Source: Massospora cicadina (taxonomy: Eukaryota > Entomophthoromycota > Entomophthoromycetes > Entomophthorales > Entomophthoraceae). Taken from it: a DNA stretch of 64,000 bases. The notes beneath the pieces are model-generated. The model saw only the letters and a program-made list of their open reading frames with translations. It had not been told where the DNA came from and searched no databases. Positions 44,541 to 54,480 of this stretch are shown piece by piece; within the stretch, counting starts at the first letter, position 1, and every line of letters starts with the position of its first letter. The stretch spans positions 62,001 through 126,000 of the forward strand of contig JAKSZP010015894.1 in NCBI GenBank assembly GCA_022478985.1, read 5' to 3'. Position numbers and translations under genes: made by a program.

Positions 44541-44544
44541 GCAA
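44531..44544 (+). other. Polypurine tract of Gypsy-E
   Basis: CTTGAGGGGGGCAA sits immediately before the TGTCAG of the 3' LTR, the expected place for plus-strand priming. Confidence 0.7.
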
Positions 44545-45373
44545 TGTCAGACAATCACTTTCTCAACCTAGGAGAAAGAATGTTGGAGGTATGAGTGCTT
44601 CTGAATCTGCTACCATGATTGTCCCATCTCCAGCCCAAACTTCAAATAAATTTTGTAGTTATTAATAATATGAGTACAAAAGGTGAAAAAACCTAGTGGA
44701 TTCTCGGCAGAATCCCAACTATCAGAGAAATAAGGATTATAATCCAAATTAGCCAAAAAAGGTAAAAACTATTAATAGAAATACCCTGACTCATCGGTTG
44801 AATATGAGGAGTATAATATCGCATGGATTGAAACCTCCGCAAGGCAAGAGGATGTTACCCATTGATGATTGGGTGCAAGTAAACCAATCATCATCTGAAT
44901 CCAACCACCATCAAGGTGCAAAGATTTTACTCAAGGATGATAGGGTAAGCATTAGCCAATCATTACCCTCCAAGTTTGACTACCGCCAAAATACCTAATC
45001 ATTACCAACCAAGTCAGACCACCACCAAGGTAAAAATTTTACTCAAAGGTGATTGGATACAATACATCAAATTGTTACCGCATGGGTCAGTTTTGCCTTC
45101 AAAAACTTTTTATCCTCGATCTGATAGGCCAAAAACCTATATTCCCTAATTTGGAAGACTGAGCTTTGTATTCTTTTGCTTTGAATATCATTGGTCTCAA
45201 AATTTGAACTAGTTTAAATATGAAAAACTAGTATCACGAAAGGGACCTTTTTCTGGTTTTGCCCTGCCTGTTTAATAAAAAAACCAAAATAAGTATTATT
45301 TATACTTTTAATAAAAAGTAAACTTTCTCGTTTTTAAAAATATTATTTGTGGCCTCCAATCGCAGATCCCACA
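44545..45373 (+). repeat. 3' LTR of Gypsy-E
   Basis: Partner of 39,551-40,388. Many mismatches are TG against CA or CG, as set out in the findings. Confidence 0.92.
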
Positions 45374-45378
45374 GTAGC
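45374..45378. repeat. Target-site duplication of Gypsy-E, right copy
   Basis: GTAGC, identical to 39,546-39,550. Confidence 0.85.
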
Positions 45379-47655
45379 CTTTAAAGCACCTGACCTTCAA
45401 ATTCAACAAAAATTACAAACTGGTGCTCCTTGCCAGGTTCCCTTCTGAGGCTACCTGGTGAAAACCTATCTTTATGATGAATAACCCTAGCGATGAAAGC
45501 CATCCAATATGGAGGAGAACATGAGTTTGACCATATGGGTCATTACCAACAATCAAGGTACCCTCTTTATCAAACTCAAGAGCTTGAGTTTATTGTGACC
45601 ATGGCCCTTACTAATTTTTCCCTGGATAGTTCTCTTTACCAAATCCAAGCTGCTGAAGTCGCCAATACTGTCATGGCGTTACTGGCTAGAACTATTACTC
45701 TATTAGGAGATCTAGCCATAGCTGCTCCACTTAAATTTCTCCCAGCATGCAACATCTATATCTCCTTCCTGACTTCACTGGTAATGAGGTAGAAGTGGCC
45801 CAAATGGAATCCTACCTAAAGTTAATTTTTCATTCCTCTTTGCATCATCAAATGCAATTACTTGGGCTACACCACTTGAATATAATGGAACCTTGGACTG
45901 TATCACCAAATTCACGCTCAGCTTCTTAAATTATATAAGGTGCATCTAATATTGGTCAAGACAATAATAGGCTATTTTGGATAATTTCTTGGAGATCAAC
46001 GAAATTCAACGTCACTTGGCCCAGATTTACACTGGAGTTATATGATATATGCAAGTCAAACTTTCCCAGCAGATGATTCATGCAGCTACTGATTTGGACC
46101 AATGAGTGGAACGCGCTTAATGGGATTTCATTGACTAAATCCCCAAGAATCTCCAAACCACTGATTCCCAAATCATCGCTTTATCTACCCAGATTCAGCA
46201 GTTGAGATTACAAATCACTATGCTGCCAATTCAGAAAATTATTCAAAATGGACCTCCCAGTGCTGCTGCCCCTTGTGGGCAAGAAGGGGAACAAGGGCCC
46301 CCTGGGCCTGAAGGTCCCCGTGGCCCTCTTGGATCCTCTACACCTATTGGACCCTATTTATATGAAAACCACGAAGCTCAGATTAAGGCTCTTGAATGAA
46401 ACTACTAAAGGTGGCCCAAGGAGCAGATGACTATTAAAATGGACTTTCTGAATATGGATCTAACCTTGATCTCCTTGTACAGCAAGTATGCGACTATAAC
46501 AAAAACCTTGCCCCCACCTGATTGCCTCCCAAAAATCTAACCAGGCCTAAGTGATTTGTCAACTTTAGAAGATGAATGGTAAGCTAAAAGAATTGAGAAT
46601 AAACAAGATACTCTTTTCACCCAATAAAGCAATTTAATTCGCTGAAATTAAAAAGCTCCACTAACTTCTTGGTACAAAGCCTCACTTGATCATGCTAATG
46701 ATTGGTACTATAATCGCCAGGATGATATGGATGAAATTCTCCGCCAAGTTGACAAGGCTATTCTTAATGATGACATAGGTACCACAGAACTAACTAAGTC
46801 TAAATTCCCTCTTCTCTGGGTATCCATGCTCTCTCTGAACCTGTTGGATATTTCAAGCCCCCTTCTAAGAGAAGTATGTTCCAGGGACTGAAATCATTCA
46901 GACTTATCCTTTTGTGTATAAGGTGCAATGGAACATGCTATGGATTGTTAAAATGTCAGCACATTCAAACTTGTCTGGATAGCAAGGATTGAGAAATCAT
47001 GATTTCATACTTTAATTTGTGTACCAGTTAGGCGGCAATAAAGAGTCCCTTATCAAAGAATTCAGTAGTAACATATCCCTTTCTGATTGTAAACAGGCTT
47101 TCGTGTGAATCTACCTAAGACGTGAAAAATTAATATCAAATTTGAGCGCAGCTTTACCATGAAGCTCAGGCCCTTGCATCCTGTGATTAAATTAACTTGT
47201 ATGACGCCATTGCTGACATCATTTCCGCATTTCAGCACAGTACCAATCTTGTTCTAAATTAATAGAATGCAAAGAAGATGTACAAATCTATATTCAATAT
47301 TAAAGAATCTATAATGGAGTTTCCTGAGCCAGAAGTGCATCAAACATTTAACAAGGGAACTGGCCTCACATACATGAAATAGGATGGTTCTTGAGATCTA
47401 AACCTCGTTGCAACCCTTGCTCATATTGTATAATTTTTGGCCATCAAGAGGACTCCTGTTGAAAGAAAAAGGCTAATGATGCGGGAAAAGTGGAGTCAAA
47501 TTAGGTCACAAGTCTGTCATGGAACCTGCTGATTGAAGTAAGACTAGTTTAATCTAGGTCTGTAACAACCCAGTGTAAAGCTCAGAATGCCAATGGCATA
47601 GCAATTCTGATCACTTGTAGGAGGGATGCCCTATGATTATTGTGAGATTAGTAAA
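45379..47655 (+). pseudogene. Gypsy-G gag with collagen-like stretch and CCHC knuckle
   Basis: Preceded by ACAAACTGGTGCTCC, a likely primer-binding site. N-terminal frames 45,493-45,792 and 45,747-45,929 hold ACNIYISF and YLKLIFHSSLHHQ, matching Gypsy-D gag. A coiled-coil-like part (QIQQLRLQITMLPIQ) leads to GEQGPPGPEGPRGPLG at 46,283-46,335, a Gly-X-Y run. Later come KESLIKEFSSNISLSDCK (about 47,040-47,095) and the knuckle CSYCIIFGHQEDSC near 47,420-47,462. No protease follows, because LINE-C cuts in at 47,667 and the sequence beyond LINE-C is not recognisably pol. Stops and shifts abound. Confidence 0.65.
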
Positions 47656-47666
47656 AAATTCAAGAA
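47656..47666. repeat. Target-site duplication of LINE-C, left copy
   Basis: AAATTCAAGAA, matching 52,952-52,962. Confidence 0.8.
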
Positions 47667-47677
47667 TTTTCTCTCTC

Positions 47678-47697
47678 GTTGCAATCACTTTTGCAAC
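47678..47697 (+). other. 5' UTR hairpin of LINE-C
   Basis: GTTGCAATCACTTTTGCAAC, a 7-bp stem, 12 nt from the element's first base. Confidence 0.55.
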
Positions 47698-47757
47698 TTA
47701 TTCAATTCAAGTCTGAATTTAGTTTGATAATTTCACAGAGGAGATTAGTCTGCGCCC

Positions 47758-49168
47758 ATGTCAGGGAGCAGTTGGGAAAGTAAGGTAAGAGGCACAGGTG
47801 GTAGGCCCACGACTTCCAACGTTCACAAATGCACTGGAGAAACTGGAGGATTAGATAAAAATAAAAAACTGGTGGTTACTATTTCCTCAGAAATCCTCAC
47901 TTGGCAGGCGCTATGTAACCAGCACATCAACACGCCGCACTCTCAACCACTCTTGTTGGTGGAATACGGAGTCTGGGTGTTCCTGGATATTCACCAAACA
48001 GCGTTATGGGAAAAATTTTGTGGGGATGTGCACACTCATTTCCTGACCGCGGTGTACGTTGCACCTCACTCCATGTCACGCGGTTGGCTGGATCTCAGTT
48101 TTGAAAACAAGGAGGCAGCAGACAAAGCTGCTGCGGTGCATGTAGTGATCAACCTCCCCAAAGGGCAGTGGGTCATCGAAACCAAGCGCACCAGATGGAC
48201 AAAATCCAACCAAATTTTCCTTACAACTGACTTTTTGCCCACTATAGTTAAGCGTGCCATTCTAGAGCAGCATCTGAAGGCTGGTCTCACCATATATGAC
48301 GAAATACAATCATTTGAGATGCAACGCTTTATACTGATGTTACACCTGTGCACTGGCAAAGCCATAGCAGTTCTGACCCCAACTGAGGAGATTTCAAAGG
48401 ACCTAACCCAGATCTCACACTCCACTTTTATTAAAATCAAAGGGCATACCGCCCACCCTTTCTGGGTAACCGTAGACAGTGCACCCCCCATCTGCACACA
48501 CTGTGATGCATTCAGCCATAAGGCACATGCATGCCCCACCAAGGAGGGCATCACATTCCAAGAGCACCCCTCAGCAGCCATGACCAACGGGGAGGCTCAC
48601 TATGAACCAACCACCAGTACCAAAGAGGCCTTCCCATGGGAGCAAAAGGCTGCTACTTATTAGTAAAGTCTGTCTCCCCTCAAGAGCGAAAGAAGGCCAA
48701 ACAGGCCCACAGGGCCATGGCCAAGGAAGCGGCCAAAGTCGCCTCAGCTATCCCACACTCCCAACGCCAGGAGGACATTGAAATCTTCGCGGCGGAAGCA
48801 TCTTGGGAATCCCTTAACCAATCAAATTGGAAAGCTTAAGCCAATTGGGCCACCCAATCTGAGGATCTGATGGGCGACTTGAGCTCACCTGACTTTTGCA
48901 ACCAAGCCCCAATTGGAACTGATTTGGTCTCCAACCTACCTGAAAAAAAAATTTTGATCCAAACAATGGTGCACCAAACTTGTCCGTACAACAAGAAATT
49001 TGTTCAACAGTGGGGAAACCAAAAGCAAAGGCAAAAGCCAACGCAAACCTGTCTGCTAAAATTAACAAATCTTCCAATAGCGTTGCTGCAAACACCCATG
49101 ATATTGTGAAGGCCCGTGGGGATCCAGAGGAGGCTGGTGAGCCCAGGTGCCCACCCCCTCACACCTAA
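47758..49168 (+). pseudogene. LINE-C ORF1: gag-like protein
   Basis: This is the best-preserved ORF1. It is open from MSGSSWESKVRGTGGR at 47,758 for 301 codons, through SNQIFLTTDFLP, AILEQHLKAGLTIYDEI and AIAVLTPTEEISKDL, to the CCHC knuckle CTHCDAFSHKAHAC at 48,493-48,534. One missing base near 48,640 shifts to the frame of 48,636-48,839 (GCYLLVKSVSPQERKKAKQ), which ends at a TAA. The C-terminus resumes in 48,980-49,168 (KPKAKAKANANLSAKI) and ends at the TAA of 49,166-49,168. The expected full protein is about 470 residues. Confidence 0.88.
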
Positions 49169-49175
49169 GGTGTGA
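49159..49175 (+). other. Stem-loop at the ORF1/ORF2 junction (LINE-C)
   Basis: TCACACC-TAA-GGTGTGA is a perfect 7-bp stem with the ORF1 stop as its loop. After one mismatch, C-rich and G-rich arms pair further. The ORF2 ATG begins on the last stem base, 6 nt after the stop and in the same frame. Confidence 0.65.
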
Positions 49176-52100
49176 TGGGGGAAACCTTCACTTTAGGGAC
49201 GTTGAATATCTCCGGACTCAAGGCCTCACCATCCTGGGCTAGGAAACTGAGTTTTTTACAAAAAAATTTACTCATGGACATCCTGGCCATCCAGGAGTCC
49301 CACTGTCCACGAGGTTCTGAGGACGCTTGGAAAACCATGCTCCTCCCTTCCCTATCCTTCTGGTCTGAGCACTGTGGGGTGCTTGTTTGGAAAAACAATT
49401 TTTTTAAATTTTTATCATCTGAATCCTTCCTCAATGGCCGAGTCCTCATTGTCACATTTTCATGGGCCAAAGTGGCACACGCTATCATCAACATTTATGC
49501 CCTGACCTGTGCATGAGAGTGTTGGGAATTTTTATCATCAGTCAAATCCCTTCCATTACCCCCTGACCCATTTGTAGTTGGCAACATGAACTGTTGGTTA
49601 AACACATCCATGGACCATTGGCCTTCCTCATCCCACGCCCCCAGGGCCACATAGAACTTCACGTTCTAAAGGTAACCCTTGGGCTATTAGACGCGCTGCC
49701 GCGGTAAGCTCCACTGCTCAAGAACATGATGCGCCCCCACGTCCACAACGGCCAATTAAGGTCCATGTCCCACATCAACCTTATCCTCACACCAGTGAAA
49801 TTTTGATCCCATATTTCCCACTTCCACACATCAAAAATCGATTTCTCTGACCACCGGCTGGTCTCAATAACCTACCACCTTCCCATCACAGTGGCTAGGG
49901 CTCCACATTGGTGCAAACTCCGCCCACCTGAACTCACGTCGCCAGTATTTTCCACTTGGGTGGAATAAGTGATCTCAGCAAAAGAGTTTATTACACCATT
50001 TTGTGTGGACCCAATTTCCACATGGTCAGCCTTCAAAGCGGATACCATCCGCCACACTCACCATCTCTCCTCCTGACACTCATAAGCTACATCAGCCATA
50101 ATCTCGCGCGCTCTGGCAGAGTTGGCACACTTGGAGTCCAACATCCCAGCCATGGGCTACAGCCCTGCTTGGGGCCAGAAGTGGGAAGAAGCAGCTGCCC
50201 ACCTCAACGAGCTTGAAAGGCAACACAAACATCAGGTTCGTGTTCAATACAGGGCCAAACACATTACAGAGGGTGGCACATGCTCCGCCTATTTTTTTAG
50301 AAATTCTTCGCACTGTGCCAGAGTGTGGCCTGCATACAGGTGCGGAGATTGGATGATTCCATCATGGATACGCCAGCCAAAGTGGTGATCAAAATACAAA
50401 AGTATTACTCTGAGTTGTACCAATCCAATCCAATTCAGCTGGCCAAAATGGCGAATTTTCTCAATAACGCTCACATCTGCACCATTTCCTGATACCCAGA
50501 GTTAATAAATTTGATTACCTGAGCGAACTCTAGTCCACCATCCGTGGTGCACCAAAACGGAAATGCCCAGGCCCTGATGGCATTCCGTATGAGTTCTATA
50601 AAAAGTACTTCATATATATATCCCCACTGCTGCTTGCCTCCCTTAACCAGAGCCTTCTGGAAACGCGCCTTCTACCAGAAGGGCAAGAGGCCTTCACCAT
50701 CACACTCTTCAAAAAAGGGGATAAGCTAGACCTAGCCAACTGGCGCCCCATTTCTTTAACTAACATGGACACAAAAATTTTAACTAAAATCATGGCTACC
50801 CGTCTAGGGGATTATAGCCTTGGCCACCATCTCCCCAGAAAAACTCAGTTTTATACCCAGAAGGTCAATTTGGGACAACATGCACTCTGTGGCTAACGCA
50901 TGCCAGTCCACAGCCTCTGGGGCACTAGTATTCTTGGACCAACAGAAGGCATATGATAGAGTAAACTGTGAATACCTCAGGGCCTGCCTCCACCAATTCC
51001 GCCTACCCCCTCGCTTCATCATCTGGGTGATGATGCTTACGGAATCTGCAACAATGGCAGTGCAGGCTCTGGCTTCCTCACGGAAATAGTCCGCCCTCAA
51101 AGGGGCCTACGCCAAGGGGACCCCCTTAGCCCACTCTTATATAACTTCAGCCTTGACCCACTACTTCAAAACATGAATGCCCGCCTCACTGGGGTCCACG
51201 CACCAGGCCAAACCCCAGTCAAGATGATGGCGTTTGCAGATGATTGTGTGGTCGGGGTGTCCAATAATCAAGATGCACGCGCGCTTGAAGCTCTCATCCA
51301 GGAGTATTCCCGGGTAAGTAATGCTGCACTGAACGCCTCCAAAACTGAAACCATCCTCCTTGGTCGGTATCAAACCTACTGGGCCCCAGCGACCAGTGCC
51401 CAGCCTGGCCCATCAGCTCACACACGTGCCCGCCTTCCCTGCTCACCCCACACCACCCCACTTGTGCTCCCCTTCATGCCACGCCCTACCATAGGGCCTG
51501 TCCGTCATCTGGGCGTGTGGGTGGAGGCAGGCGGGTATGCCTCAGCAGTAATGGAAAGTCATATTCTAGACAACGTGATGAAGCGCATTGACTCCCTCAG
51601 AGCCCACCCTACTTCCCTTAATGGCAGGGTTGTTTTATCCAACTCTATGCTCCTCTCCAAAGTCTGGTTTGGAGCCCACGCCATCGCCTTCTCCCCAGGT
51701 TTTTTCAAATCTATGTATGCCCTTCTACAAGGGTGGCTCTGGTCAGGCTGCCTACCGCCAGTGCAGTTTGAGGTCATGTTTGGCCCTCTTCGTCATGATG
51801 GCATGGGCCTGCTTGACTTTAAAGCCCATGCTGACAAGATCCTGGGCACCTGGATTGTGGCCGTCACTGCCCCTATGCTACCCTCCCAACACTGGTCCCG
51901 CGCAGCCCGCTCCAACTTCTCCCACGCCCTGGGCCTTACCAATCCGTCGAACCCTCACTCCTTGATGAAATATCTGGCTTCCCACCCATTGGCCACAGGT
52001 CCTCACGGTATTAAACCCCACTTCAAACGAATCCTCCTCTCCACGCGGAGTGCAGAGTGGAGAATCCATATTTGTGGACACACAACCCATAGAGGCCGCC

Positions 52101-52870
52101 CCTCTCTTTGGTTCACACAGGAGGTACAGGAGCTACCCATTCATGATGGCTTGATCCCCACACGGCCACATGTCCTATCCAGGGTGGACTACCTGGACAA
52201 GATGGACATCCCTTATTCCCTTGAGACCCAGAAGACTATTTGGAAATACGCACATGACCCTCTGTTGCAGCCTCATATCCATTCCCATGTGTGGCGCTGC
52301 CTGAGGCGGGTGTACCAACAGCTGAGCGCTCTAATGCTTTACACTCATCCTGCGCTGTGTGTGGCCAGTATGGAACGCTGTTCCACCGCCTGGAGAAGTG
52401 CCCTACCTCTAAAGCGATATGACATGAGGTGCAACGTCTGCTTTGCCAGGATCAGACATATCCCTTCAGTTTATCTCGGGATATGTTTGCTTTATATATG
52501 GTCTCAACTCTCCCACACTCCCTCCATGCTCTGGTGGTCACAATTGCCATGTGGACTATCCACACGATTGTGTTGGATGCCATCACAGGCTCCACCCCCA
52601 CCCTCCCAGAAGCTGTCCACAGATTACAGTCCCATTTGGTAAACCACTTTCAAGTGTGGGTGTTTGGGTACCTCCCACCGCGTCGCCATCAGCTGGTTCC
52701 CTCCTGGTTCCAGGTTTGGTTCATCAACTTGGACCCCTTCCTCCACACATGTTCAATTGTGGTTACGGCCCTTTTACACGTTCCCTCCTCCTCCCCATAG
52801 TGGCGTTCCCGCTGTCAACAAGAGATAGCATCGCTTCTCTGGGGTGCCTCCCCTGGTACTAAGTTTCGTT
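49175..52870 (+). pseudogene. LINE-C ORF2: endonuclease and reverse transcriptase
   Basis: The endonuclease starts MGETFTLGTLNISGLKASPS (49,175), with DILAIQESHCPRGSEDAW and AIINIYA before a stop at 49,516; NMNCW follows in another frame. Reverse transcriptase: WRPISLTNMDTK-like text near 50,740, FIPRRSIWDNMHSVANACQS, DQQKAYDRVNCEYLRACL, GDPLSPLLYNFSLDPLL, FADD at 51,233-51,244. The frame 51,173-52,642 (489 codons) is the longest in the window and carries the post-palm region (GVWVEAGGYASAVMESHILD, GRVVLSNSMLLSKVWFG, GMGLLDFKAHADKILGTW). The C-terminal Cys-His box is frameshifted near 52,340-52,400. Confidence 0.9.
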
Positions 52871-52926
52871 TTCTTTCATTTTTACATTTGGAAGTGTCCG
52901 TCCCCATGTCAGCCTTCCCCACAATA

Positions 52927-52951
52927 GATAAAATAAAATAAAATAAAATAT
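52927..52951 (+). repeat. 3' tail microsatellite of LINE-C
   Basis: A run of ATAAA units ends the element just before the target duplication. LINE-A and LINE-B end with a single AATAAA, so the tail seems built by repeated copying of that word. Confidence 0.75.
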
Positions 52952-52962
52952 AAATTCAAGAA
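52952..52962. repeat. Target-site duplication of LINE-C, right copy
   Basis: AAATTCAAGAA, identical to 47,656-47,666. Confidence 0.8.
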
Positions 52963-54480
52963 CATACCAAAGGCCCCATAGCAAACCAGATGGCTGCTTT
53001 GGGGTAACTGCGGGTCTTTCTGGGGGCATCTCCCAAGGGTGGGAGAGACAAGGAGGATGACCAACCTTTCTGGTTTGCAGTTGGTGACCTTTGGGCTCTT
53101 TTTCCAAACTTTCTGGTACTGTTTCATCATAATAAAAATTCTGAAAATCATTTAAATTTTCAAAATTTTGGAAATGCTTATTGGGTTTACAAATTAAATT
53201 ATATCAGATCAGTTTGACTGTTGGGAGGCCTTGGGCTTTGCCTTGCGCCCATTGAGGGGTTTCACAATGGGTTGAGGGATCAGGGATGTCTCCAGAATGG
53301 TAGATTAAATTTATAAACTGATTGGTCCAGATTGGCATTGGCGAGATGGCCCAGATAGTCCAGTTACTGGTTACCACCTCATGGTTGCAAGAAGCCATTT
53401 CTTGCCCCTAAATGGAAAATTGCGATTAGTGGAAATGTCCTCATTCCAAATATATTGTGTTAAACCACCAGCAGATTGGAGGGCGAATTAAACTGAAGTC
53501 TCTAATTAACTCATGGAAAGGGAGGCAGACCTGTAGCTAGTCTGCTGGGTGCCAAGAGAGGAGCAGTTTGTTGCGAATATTGTGGCAGATCTGAAAGCTC
53601 TTTGAAAGCAGCAGATTGGCGTCACACGCTGTGGCAAAATCTTTGATCACTGCAATCACCATTTTATGGGCTGCCAGATCAATAGCTTGGAAGGTCCACT
53701 CAATGACCATTGCCCCCAAAACGCAGATTGCTGTTTACTTTGCTGGGTTGCATGAAAGTATATTTGAAAAAAAGAGGCGGAGTCCACAGGTAGGTTTATT
53801 TAAAGGATCAGCTTTATTTAAGCTCAAGGGTGAAACTGGACTGACAACTGCCCCTTTTAGAGGAAGTTGCCTTATGTGCGAAAATGGGGAAAGGGAGGTC
53901 ATGGCTGTGTTACTAGACAGGGGCAGCTGATGTACTCATGGGTGACCAGCCTGGGCTTAGGGTGTTGTCATCCAGCTTATGAACTAGGTTGTAGAAGCTC
54001 TGGCAACGTAATTTTCTGATCCGCCAGGGAGGGACCCTTACTGAAACAAACTTGAGCGGATTTTCTTGGATTAAAGGGCTGGCAGAATTGGATTCCGCCA
54101 GGGTCAATTTTGACAAATTTTTTTATATTTTTTAACTTTTTTGAGAACTGGAAACTCAACTTAGATTAGCATTCCCAGACCCAGAATTTTTGGATTCCGT
54201 GTTCCAGACTGGTTTTCCTGACTCAGGAACCCTTTCCTGAGTTTTGAGGTCAATTTTCTTCCTTTCCAAGAAAAAGAGGGGTGGCGGGTTGGAGGCCAGG
54301 GGGAGGGTGGAGGTGCAGTTGATAACTTCTGTCCTGGATTACCTCCCTGCAAATCTCCTTTATCCTTTCAACAAGGGAATAAGCAGCCAAGGAGGATACT
54401 GTGGAGGGATCCTTTGTGCCAATGCGGTTACCTCAACGTTATCAACCACATGTTTCAAGTCCCCCAGTTGAGCCAAGGGC
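52963..54480. other. Unassigned sequence with coding-like traces
   Basis: On the plus strand, 53,616-53,930 ends ...FRGSCLMCENGEREVMAVLL followed by DRGS, which could be a retropepsin DTGS site with one changed residue. On the minus strand, short frames (53,204-53,398; 53,537-53,719) hold mixed sequence without motifs. The strand of any real gene is unsettled; a decayed retroelement is likely. Confidence 0.3.

Larger units (their letters stand above)
39551..45373 (+). mobile_element. Gypsy-E, complete LTR to LTR, lacking a recognisable gag
   Basis: 5,823 bp with LTRs of 838 and 829 bp beginning TGTCAGACA and ending CACA, a primer-binding site, a polypurine tract, and pol in the order protease, reverse transcriptase, RNase H, integrase. 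The interior is only 4.16 kb, against about 5.7 kb in Gypsy-D. The missing length corresponds to gag: no capsid block or CCHC knuckle is present. Pol is interrupted by several frameshifts. It was probably a non-autonomous element, or a gag-deleted copy, moved with proteins supplied by relatives. Confidence 0.9.
47667..52951 (+). mobile_element. LINE-C, near full-length non-LTR retrotransposon
   Basis: 5,285 bp between 11-bp duplications, collinear with LINE-A and LINE-B but on the plus strand. It has a 91-nt 5' UTR with the hairpin, ORF1, junction stem-loop, ORF2, then TGTCAGCCTTCCCCACAATA and a tail of repeated ATAAA. The 3' UTR lacks the CTTCTGAG hairpin of the other two. It is inserted downstream of the gag of Gypsy-G. 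Confidence 0.93.

Noticed and set aside
39551..45373. Repeat-induced point mutation (RIP) as the cause of LTR differences
   Set aside because: Classic RIP changes CpA to TpA. Here the paired states are TG and CA, which point to CpG. A full dinucleotide count could still show a minor RIP share.
44545..47655. The right LTR of Gypsy-E as the 5' LTR of Gypsy-G
   Set aside because: The perfect GTAGC duplication on both sides of E shows that the right LTR closes E. The G-side primer-binding site lies 45 bases farther on.
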